A program made the translations under genes and the position numbers. Source: a bacterium (GTDB taxonomy: Bacteria > Bacillota_I > Bacilli_A > RF39 > UBA660). Taken from it: a DNA stretch of 5,231 nucleotides. The stretch is from positions 1 to 5,231 of the forward strand of contig JAQXIG010000021.1 of the NCBI GenBank assembly GCA_029007685.1, in the 5' to 3' direction. Positions 1-4,615 of the stretch are shown here, in pieces; positions within the stretch are counted from its first letter, which is position 1; every line of letters starts with the position of its first letter. The notes beneath the pieces were generated by a model. The model did no database searches, was not told where the DNA came from, and worked only from the letters and a program-made list of their open reading frames with translations.

Positions 1-876
1 GAGGTACTATGATATAGAACTATGAAAAATGCTTTTAAAATAATAAAAAATAGTAAATCATCGCTGAAAACTTCTTAATAACCATTTCTTGGATTGATAC
101 TTACTGAAAGATGGGTGATGTTATCATCATCAAACCAGACAAAAAAAGTGCCAATTGATGTCAATGTTTTAACCGGAAAAGAAGAACTAAATACCTCAGC
201 ATTAACCGGTGAAAGTAACTCCGAATTAGTTCAACAAGGTAATATCGTACTATCTAGAAGTATTGATATAAATGGGATGATGGAAGTAAAAGTAACTTGT
301 AAATATGAAAATAGTACTGTGAATAAAATTTTATAATTGGTAGAACAGGCCATCGACCATAAAGCTAAAACGGAAACATTAGTATCGAAATCATCTAAAA
401 TATATTCGTCGCTAGTATTATTGCTTGCAATCGGCGTCGCGTTATTACTACCAGATAACTTATCAACAAAGTATCTATAGAGCTTTAATCTTTTTAGTAA
501 TATTCTGTCCATGTGCCATTGTTATTTCCATACCACTCAGCTATTTCTCAGGAATAGGAAAAAGCCTCTAAATTAGGAGTTCACATCAAAGGAAGTAACT
601 ATCTAGATAACCTTCAAGATGTAAAAACGGCAATGCTTACTAGAGACAATCAAAAAATTCCAATGGAAAAGTAGCTTTCGTTGGAGATGTCATTAACGAT
701 GCTCTCATACTAGCTTGCTATGATATCGCAGTGTCCATGGGAAATGTCGGCTCCTCCTCCGCCATGGAAGTAAGTGTTTGATTCTTAGCAACGATCAGAA
801 TCGCGGGAATGTGACAAGCCATTTTTGGTGATATAGGAGTAACCTTAATCACATTTTAAATACTACCAGAATATAA
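1..876 (+). pseudogene. Decayed heavy-metal P1B-type ATPase (Zn/Cd/Pb efflux type), 5' end outside window
   Basis: Remnant of a membrane metal-export ATPase of the CadA/ZntA kind. Pieces in family order, by frame: A-domain GDVIIIKPD (114-140), then VPID through SALTGES with the TGES loop intact (148-220), continuing through a TAA at 334 where Glu is expected in NKILELVEQA, into a hydrophobic helix up to a TAG at 478. After a shift comes a membrane helix with the metal-binding CPC motif (LVIFCPCAIVIS, from about 494). Another shift gives ASKLGVHIKGSNYLDNL (564 on). The phosphorylation motif DKTGT is lost (AMLTRDNQ instead), and the N-domain and most of the P-domain, roughly 200 residues, are deleted. 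The hinge survives as GDVINDA (usual GDGINDAP) and MGNVGSSSAMEVS (671-778). After a second deletion the last helix reads AGM-TGA-QAIFGDIGVTLIT, then LNTTRI and TAA at 874. With no phosphorylatable Asp the gene cannot work. The family call is firm; metal specificity is inferred from CPC. Confidence 0.9.
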
Positions 877-912
877 AAAAAGAAAGCTGTATAAAAAACA
901 GTTTTCTTTTTT
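876..912. terminator. Bidirectional intrinsic terminator between ATPase remnant and cold-shock gene
   Basis: Bases 876-890 pair with 898-912 as a 15-bp stem (one G.U at 886/902) around a 7-base loop. The outer part is a run of A opposite a run of T, so each strand reads as a hairpin ending in a U tract. On the minus strand it ends the cold-shock transcript, whose TAA stop (911-913) lies inside the stem. On the plus strand it would end transcription of the decayed ATPase, whose last stop (874-876) touches the other edge. Confidence 0.85.
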
Positions 913-1123
913 AATGTTCAATATCTTCAATGACTATAATATTAAGTGCTTGCAGTCCCTTAGCCGTTTCAATCAATTGAAATTTGACTAATTGATCCTG
1001 AACTAAAGTTTTATGACCATCTTGTAAGATATTAGAATAATGAACAAAAATATCTTCTGTTTCATTATAATCAATAAATCCATATCCTTTATGATCATCA
1101 AACCACTTGATACGACCTATCAT
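911..1123 (-). CDS. Cold-shock domain protein (CspA family)
   Basis: A 70-residue single-domain protein, the usual size for bacterial Csp proteins, which bind single-stranded RNA/DNA and melt mRNA structure in the cytoplasm. Visible are the N-terminal strand IKWF (residues 5-8), RNP1 as KGYGFI (12-17) and RNP2 as DIFVHYS (24-30), including the base-stacking aromatics W7, F8, Y14, F16, F26, H28 and Y29. The C-terminal half is less typical: QLVKFQLIETAKGLQALNI replaces the usual VEFEVVEGxRGPQAxNV. An AGGAGGT Shine-Dalgarno (1128-1134) lies five bases before the ATG and fixes the start. It is probably monocistronic: own promoter near 1172-1180 and own terminator at 876-912. The leader is only about 40 bases, so a long temperature-sensing 5' UTR like that of E. 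coli cspA is absent. Whether it is cold-inducible or constitutive cannot be told. Confidence 0.95.
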   Translation of the reverse strand: MIGRIKWFDDHKGYGFIDYNETEDIFVHYSNILQDGHKTLVQDQLVKFQLIETAKGLQALNIIVIEDIEH

Positions 1124-1171
1124 AACAACCTCCTACTTTATTCTTACTGATACATACACATTGCTTAAGCC

Positions 1172-1180
1172 ATTTTATCA
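1172..1180 (-). promoter_or_regulatory. Extended -10 promoter of the cold-shock gene
   Basis: Read on the minus strand, TGATAAAAT is an extended -10 element (TGn followed by TAAAAT, 1177-1172), about 38 bases before the Shine-Dalgarno. The -35 position (about 1195-1200) reads TATTCT and is poor, consistent with dependence on the extended -10 or on an activator. The LytTR gene has a near-copy, TGATAGAAT. Confidence 0.5.
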
Positions 1181-1210
1181 TACCATAAAACAAAAGAATA
1201 GAACGAAAGT

Positions 1211-1238
1211 AGTGATAAAGTGTCAAAAATGAGTGATA
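1211..1238 (-). promoter_or_regulatory. Direct repeat TATCACT, 21-bp period, possible LytTR operator
   Basis: On the minus strand TATCACT occurs at 1238-1232 and again at 1217-1211, exactly 21 bp apart, or two helical turns. The second copy ends about 11 bp upstream of the cold-shock -35 position. Response regulators with LytTR domains (AgrA, ComE) typically bind two direct repeats about 21-22 bp apart just upstream of a weak -35, and a LytTR gene lies immediately next door. The match is in spacing and position only. The motif is short and A+T-rich, so chance is a real alternative. The same stretch could instead form a weak hairpin (TGATA/TATCA) with a T5 run serving as the LytTR terminator. 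Confidence 0.3.
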
Positions 1239-1250
1239 TTAAGTATCATC

Positions 1251-1991
1251 TTAACAAAATGTTACATCATTAGTTAGCAGATCCTTTAAAAGCTTCTTAC
1301 GTTTATTAGTCAAAAGATGGGTATTAATACCATCAGGAAAAGAAATAATATTATTAGAAACATCAATCGAGTAAACATTATGCACATTGATAATGCAACT
1401 ACGATGTGTTTTGAAAAAGCAAAGCTCATCTTTCAAATCTCTTTCAATTCTAGTAATACTCTTCTTAACTTTCAGACGCTTATTCTTTGTCACCAGATAT
1501 GAATAATTATCATATAAACTTTTTTCAAAAAATAAAATATCATCATAATGAATATGATATAATTCACCATCATATTGAAAAGAAAAAGCCTTATGAATAG
1601 CTACGATTTTATAAGCCTGATTCAATACTTTTCTTAAATTTACAGAGATATCTTGATCTTTAAGCACAAACTCTAATGTCCACATCTTAGAAGAAAAGGA
1701 ATCTCGATAATATTGTTCATGCTTAGATACAATAATAATTTGACTTCCCCAATCACCAGTACCCCGAATTTCTTTAGCTAAATCTAAACCACTTTTGTGT
1801 GGAACTAAAATATCTAAAATGAAAATGTTCTTTCCCCATAACTTACTAATTTTTTGCTTAAGACGATCATCATATCTTTCAAAAGAAATAATTTGATAAC
1901 CATCCTTTCTCCCACCAATAAAATTAGTAATAACCTCCCTGTAAAGCTCAATCGTCTTGCGATTATCTTCATAAATAATAAAATTGATCAT
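1251..1991 (-). CDS. Response regulator with LytTR DNA-binding domain (AgrA/ComE type), orphan
   Basis: A 246-residue cytoplasmic transcription regulator. Residues 1-125 form a CheY-like receiver: acidic pair E8-D9, phospho-acceptor D60 in IFILDILVP, S89 in IIIVSKH, and conserved K111. Residues about 137-240 form a LytTR domain: LYHIHYDDILFFE, the basic stretch KRLKVKKSI, the hallmark FFKTHRSCIINVHNV and a final KRKKLLKDL. The length matches AgrA/ComE-type proteins (about 240). The ATG at 1991 is preferred because AGGGAG (1998-2003) sits six bases upstream; the frame is open 12 codons further, but without a ribosome site. All three Trp codons are TGG. No sensor kinase or peptide-pheromone gene is present in the window, so the partner is unknown. 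Related proteins control peptide-signalled or virulence/bacteriocin genes; its targets here cannot be deduced. It is flanked by the cold-shock gene (127 bp downstream) and hsp20 (143 bp upstream), all co-directional. Confidence 0.92.
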   Translation of the reverse strand: MINFIIYEDNRKTIELYREVITNFIGGRKDGYQIISFERYDDRLKQKISKLWGKNIFILDILVPHKSGLDLAKEIRGTGDWGSQIIIVSKHEQYYRDSFSSKMWTLEFVLKDQDISVNLRKVLNQAYKIVAIHKAFSFQYDGELYHIHYDDILFFEKSLYDNYSYLVTKNKRLKVKKSITRIERDLKDELCFFKTHRSCIINVHNVYSIDVSNNIISFPDGINTHLLTNKRKKLLKDLLTNDVTFC

Positions 1992-2025
1992 ACTACACTC
2001 CCTAGCTATTATAAAAACAAGTATC

Positions 2026-2034
2026 ATTCTATCA
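2026..2034 (-). promoter_or_regulatory. Extended -10 promoter of the LytTR regulator gene
   Basis: On the minus strand TGATAGAAT (TGn plus TAGAAT) gives a start of transcription near 2019 and a leader of about 28 bases to the ATG at 1991. The -35 position lies in a T-rich tract without a good TTGACA match. It resembles the cold-shock promoter (TGATAAAAT). Confidence 0.5.
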
Positions 2035-2090
2035 TAAAATCAATCGAAAAATGAAAAAGAAACAAAAAGTATAAAAAAACGATGAAAATC

Positions 2091-2124
2091 AAAAAAAGAT
2101 TCAGAGAAAACAACTCTAAATCTT
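2091..2124 (-). terminator. Intrinsic terminator of hsp20
   Basis: On the minus strand, bases 2124-2114 pair with 2106-2096 as an 11-bp stem (one wobble pair) around a 7-base loop. The stem is followed by a T tract at 2097-2091. It starts 11 bases after the hsp20 stop and separates that gene from the LytTR gene. Confidence 0.8.
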
Positions 2125-2134
2125 ATTATTTTCA

Positions 2135-2530
2135 TTACTGAATTTCAATTTGTTTCTTAGTAATCACTTCTTCCTTTTTGGGTACCATAATATTTAGTAC
2201 TCCATCTTTAAATTCTGCTACTACCTGTTCATAATCAACATCTCCTAAATAGAACTCTCTTTGATATTTGCCATAACTGCGTTCTCTACGAATATAATTT
2301 TTACTAGGATCTTCATCCCCACTTTCAGTATTCTTAACAGCTGTAATTGTTAAATATCCTTTATCACATTCGATGCTAATATCTTTTTTTTCAAAACCAG
2401 GGACATCTAGTTCAATGTGATAATTGCCATCCTTCTCATAGATGTCACACTTTAGTTTACTCTCATCTGCTACTGTTAAAAAGTTATCAAAGAAGCCATC
2501 TAAATAATATTTTTTTGGTATTAAATTCAT
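2135..2530 (-). CDS. Hsp20 / alpha-crystallin small heat-shock protein
   Basis: A 131-residue ATP-independent holdase chaperone that binds unfolding proteins and assembles into large oligomers in the cytoplasm. Three parts are visible. A short N-terminal arm (1-25) is rich in Phe and Tyr. The alpha-crystallin domain (about 26-118) contains YHIELDVPGFEKKDISIE (37-54), GYLTITA and the signature A-x4-GVL as AEFKDGVLNIMVPK (105-118). A C-terminal tail carries the I-x-I anchor IEI (128-130) that docks into neighbouring subunits. Length and order fit bacterial class A sHsps such as Hsp18 of clostridia. An AAAGGA Shine-Dalgarno lies about eight bases before the ATG. I see no CIRCE inverted repeat upstream, so HrcA control is not supported; a weak -10 (TATAAA near 2561-2566) has no good -35. 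It ends at its own terminator and is divergent from the hydrolase gene. Confidence 0.95.
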   Translation of the reverse strand: MNLIPKKYYLDGFFDNFLTVADESKLKCDIYEKDGNYHIELDVPGFEKKDISIECDKGYLTITAVKNTESGDEDPSKNYIRRERSYGKYQREFYLGDVDYEQVVAEFKDGVLNIMVPKKEEVITKKQIEIQ

Positions 2531-2604
2531 TATATCATTCCTTTCTAAAATTCAATACTATTTATAAAATACCCAACTAAAGAAGATTTATTCACTAGAA
2601 ATAC

Positions 2605-2632
2605 TTATGAAAAGGAGCAATTGTGCTATAAT
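2605..2632 (+). promoter_or_regulatory. Extended -10 promoter of the alpha/beta-hydrolase gene
   Basis: TATAAT at 2627-2632 preceded by TGC (extended -10), with a weak -35 TTATGA at 2605-2610 (16-bp spacer). The predicted start is around 2639, so the mRNA leader would be only about ten bases and begin at the Shine-Dalgarno AGGTGG. Confidence 0.7.
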
Positions 2633-2649
2633 AAAAAAGAGGTGGTAGA

Positions 2650-3381
2650 ATGAAACTTTTTAGAAAAGCTATTTTACTGGTACATGGATTCGCTGGTGGT
2701 GTGTACGATGCGGAATATTTAGATCATTATTTAGAATTAGTACCACAATATGATGTCTATACATTTACGCTTCCTGCCCATGATGGAAATAGCGAAGGAA
2801 AGTTAAAATACACAGACTGGATTGAAAAATCTGAATCGGAAGTAGAATTTTTAATAGAACATGGATATAAAAAAATTTATGTAATTGGACATAGTATGGG
2901 TGGAGTAATAGCAACTTATTTAGCTTCCAAATATAAAGAAATAAAAAAGTTAGTATTAGTAGCACCAGCCTTTCGTTTTATCTCGTTTGAAGATGGTAAC
3001 TTTAAACTATTATCAGCCATCAAAAAAACTCCTAAATTATTAGAACAACACGGTGCCAAAATCATTACTTCTAGAATGACCAAACTACCAGCGAATGCCA
3101 TATTAGAGTTCATGAGTTTAGTAAAAAAGTATCAAAATATAGCATCAGAAGTGGTCATTCCCACTTTGATTTTTAGAGGGACAAGTGATCAAATTGTTCC
3201 CGAACAATCAGTAGAGCATGTCTATAATACTTTAGCATCGCCTAAGAAAAGAGTAGTATTGTTAGAGGAAATTACACATGATATTTTTAGAGAAGCAAAA
3301 AAGCAAGAAGCAAAAGATTTAATTATTCGTTTCTTTAAAAATACTAAAAGTATGAAGAATTTTCCAGAAATCGTAAAATAG
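2650..3381 (+). CDS. Alpha/beta-hydrolase, small carboxylesterase / monoacylglycerol-lipase type
   Basis: A 243-residue serine hydrolase without signal peptide, therefore cytoplasmic. The fold markers come in order: strand and oxyanion loop AILLVHGFAGG (7-17), nucleophile elbow GHSMGG with Ser82, a helical cap roughly 108-165, the acid Asp180 in FRGTSDQIVP, and the catalytic His210 in EITHDIF. The triad S82-D180-H210 is complete. Size and motif layout fit the Est30-like carboxylesterases of Gram-positive bacteria (about 245 residues), which hydrolyse short-chain esters or monoacylglycerols; the true substrate is unknown. AGGTGG (2640-2645) lies four bases before the ATG. No terminator is evident after the TAG, and the decayed response regulator starts 31 bases later, so the two may once have been co-transcribed. 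Base composition and Trp=TGG match the neighbours, so nothing suggests transfer. Confidence 0.92.
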   Translation: MKLFRKAILLVHGFAGGVYDAEYLDHYLELVPQYDVYTFTLPAHDGNSEGKLKYTDWIEKSESEVEFLIEHGYKKIYVIGHSMGGVIATYLASKYKEIKKLVLVAPAFRFISFEDGNFKLLSAIKKTPKLLEQHGAKIITSRMTKLPANAILEFMSLVKKYQNIASEVVIPTLIFRGTSDQIVPEQSVEHVYNTLASPKKRVVLLEEITHDIFREAKKQEAKDLIIRFFKNTKSMKNFPEIVK

Positions 3382-3412
3382 AAAATAATGATAAAAAAGT
3401 AGGAGTCGCCAT

Positions 3413-4069
3413 ATGAAAACAATCTGAATCATTGAAGATGATAACGATATTAACAATTTGTTACAAGAATGATTATCCCATCATGATTATCAAACAATCA
3501 GTGCTTACTATGGTAGCGAAGGAATGTTACTTCATAATGAAAAAGTTAATTGAAGTCTGTAGCCTCGTGTTAGCAGGAAAAAATGGAAAAGGAATTATTG
3601 GAAAGTTAAAAGAAAAACATCATATTTCCATTATCGTAATAAGTACGATTGATGAAATGGATAAAAAATTAGATTTATTCGAATTTGGTGCTGATGATCA
3701 TATAATGAAACCGTTTTATAATGAGGGATTATGAACCAGAATCAAAGTTCACTCAAAGTCTAATCAAAATAGTGGGTAAGAAACGATCTTAAAATACAAA
3801 GATATTATCCGAAATCCCAATAATTGTTGTGTGATATGTAATGATAAAACAGTGAATTTAACTAAAAATGAATTTGAACTATCGAAAACATTGATAGAAA
3901 AATCTATCCGGTATTTACCAAAAGTGTGCGATTGGATCGCATATGGAGTGATGAAAATTCTGCCGAAGATAATACTTTAAATGTATATATTAGTAAAATT
4001 AGAACCAAGCTCAAATAGTCTAATCCCAATTGAAATAGATGGAAACAACCTGGAGTATAAGCTATAAAA
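3413..4069 (+). pseudogene. Decayed OmpR/PhoB-family response regulator
   Basis: The start region looks alive (AGGAG at 3401-3405, seven bases before the ATG), but the reading is broken. The first frame gives MKTI-TGA-IIEDDNDINN, LLQE-TGA-LSHHDYQTIS, then TGA (3551) and TAG (3560). Just there two bases are missing, removing the phospho-acceptor Asp codon. The next frame gives LVLAGKNGKGIIGKLKEKHH, IIVISTIDEMDKKLDLFEF and GADDHIMKPF (with the receiver Lys), and meets TGA (3732) and TAA (3777). The winged-helix DNA-binding domain follows: TVNLTKNEFELSKTLIEKS, then after another shift (about 3903) DRIWSDENSAEDNTLNVYI and SKIRTKLK, a TAG (4016), and a last shifted piece ETTWSISYK. Together this is a full-length OmpR-type regulator (about 220 residues) with at least three frameshifts and six stops, so it is non-functional. 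Similar intact regulators often control bacitracin/lantibiotic ABC exporters, and an ABC ATPase remnant follows. No kinase remnant is seen. Confidence 0.9.
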
Positions 4070-4103
4070 TGAACAAAGAAAAATTAAGACTTTTTTAAGA
4101 ATT

Positions 4104-4130
4104 GTGTTATGAGTTTTTTAACACTTTTTT
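4104..4130 (+). terminator. Intrinsic terminator after the response-regulator remnant
   Basis: GTGTTA (4104-4109) and TAACAC (4119-4124) form a 6-bp stem with a 9-base loop, followed immediately by six T (4125-4130). It abuts the -10 box of the ABC remnant, so terminator and promoter are fused in about 35 bases. The stem is short, so strength is uncertain. Confidence 0.55.
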
Positions 4131-4131
4131 G

Positions 4132-4137
4132 TATAAT
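4132..4137 (+). promoter_or_regulatory. -10 box of the ABC-ATPase remnant
   Basis: A perfect TATAAT directly after the terminator T tract, eight bases before the AGGAG at 4146-4150. The predicted leader is only about 14 bases. No convincing -35 is visible; the corresponding bases lie inside the terminator hairpin. Confidence 0.55.
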
Positions 4138-4157
4138 GAAATAGTAGGAGAAAAAAT

Positions 4158-4552
4158 ATGACAGAAATCATATTCAAAACTACCAATTTAACAAAAAGTA
4201 TAAAGACTTTAAAGCTTTAAATAATCTTAATACTATGATCAATCAAAGAGACATCTACGGACTAATTGATAGAAAAAAGGTGGGGAAAACTACTTGAATG
4301 AAAATAATTACCACCCTAAACACAAAAACCAGTGGTGAATTTGGACTATAGAACGAAAAAGACAACAATCTAACAGAATAAAAAACGAATTGGCTGCTTA
4401 ATAGAAAATCTGATCTTTTTTGATGACATAACCATATATGAAAACCAAAAATACTATACCAAAAAAGAAAAAGAAATGCTAAAAATAGCGTTAGATTTTT
4501 AAATAGCAATCAAATAATAAATGATGAAATCAAAAAGACTAATCAGATATAA
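4158..4552 (+). pseudogene. Decayed ABC-transporter ATP-binding protein (bacitracin/lantibiotic-exporter type)
   Basis: AGGAG (4146-4150) and ATG precede MTEIIFKTTNLTK. The A5 run at 4193-4197 (A6 expected) then shifts frame, and the next frame continues KYKDFKALNNLNTMINQRD and IYGLIDRKKVGKTT-TGA-MK, a damaged Walker A (family consensus GLIGRNGAGKTTLMK). It goes on ITTLNTKTSGEFGL-TAG-NEKDNNLTE-TAA. A further frame gives RIGCLIENLIFFDDITIYEN, then QKYYTKKEKEMLKIALDF and TAA (4500). The Q-loop-to-helical-domain wording (RIGCLIENP..FFDDMT.YENL) is characteristic of BcrA-like, ABC-2-type ATPases. Signature LSGGQ, Walker B and the rest are deleted. A tail NSNQIINDEIKKTNQI (4502-4549) may be the original C-terminal region. 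A normal protein would be 230-310 residues; under half remains. No permease remnant precedes cwlD. Confidence 0.88.
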
Positions 4553-4594
4553 GTTTGTAACAGAAAGTAGTAATGGAAAACGAAAACCAATACA

Positions 4595-4600
4595 TATATT
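4595..4600 (+). promoter_or_regulatory. Possible -10 box of cwlD
   Basis: TATATT lies six bases before the Shine-Dalgarno AGGTGG (4606-4611), implying a very short leader like that proposed for the hydrolase gene. No good -35 is visible, and A+T-rich sequence makes such a match easy, so support is weak. Confidence 0.35.
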
Positions 4601-4615
4601 TTATTAGGTGGTAGA

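Noticed and set aside
94..336. 80-codon plus-strand frame as a stand-alone gene
   Set aside because: It is the A-domain of the ATPase in one frame; homologous sequence continues past its TAA, and it has no ribosome site.
231..512. 93-codon minus-strand open frame opposite the ATPase remnant
   Set aside because: It lies antisense to recognisable ATPase sequence, has no ribosome site I can see, and its protein shows no family features.
1992..2027. Upstream start for the LytTR regulator, adding 12 residues
   Set aside because: The receiver naturally begins at MINFIIYED, where AGGGAG stands six bases before the ATG. The upstream start lies within the proposed -10 region.
2035..2090. Possible LytTR binding repeats (TTTTCAT copies) ahead of the regulator's own promoter
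   Set aside because: The copies are about 31 bp apart, not near 21, and the tract is plain T-rich sequence where such matches are expected.
2531..2604. CIRCE-type heat-shock operator for hsp20
   Set aside because: No TTAGCACTC-N9-GAGTGCTAA inverted repeat or close variant is present upstream of the gene.
3432..3734. 100-codon plus-strand frame as an independent small protein
   Set aside because: Its second half is the middle of the response-regulator receiver and its first half is out-of-frame sequence; it is a piece of the pseudogene, not a gene.
4255..4509. 84-codon minus-strand frame rich in Phe and Leu, membrane-like
   Set aside because: It is the complement of the ABC-ATPase remnant; the Phe-rich composition simply mirrors AAA-rich sequence on the other strand.
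3413..4552. Reading TGA as Trp to rescue the regulator and ABC genes
   Set aside because: Even with TGA as sense, both keep frameshifts, TAA/TAG stops and missing motifs, and intact genes use TGG for every Trp.
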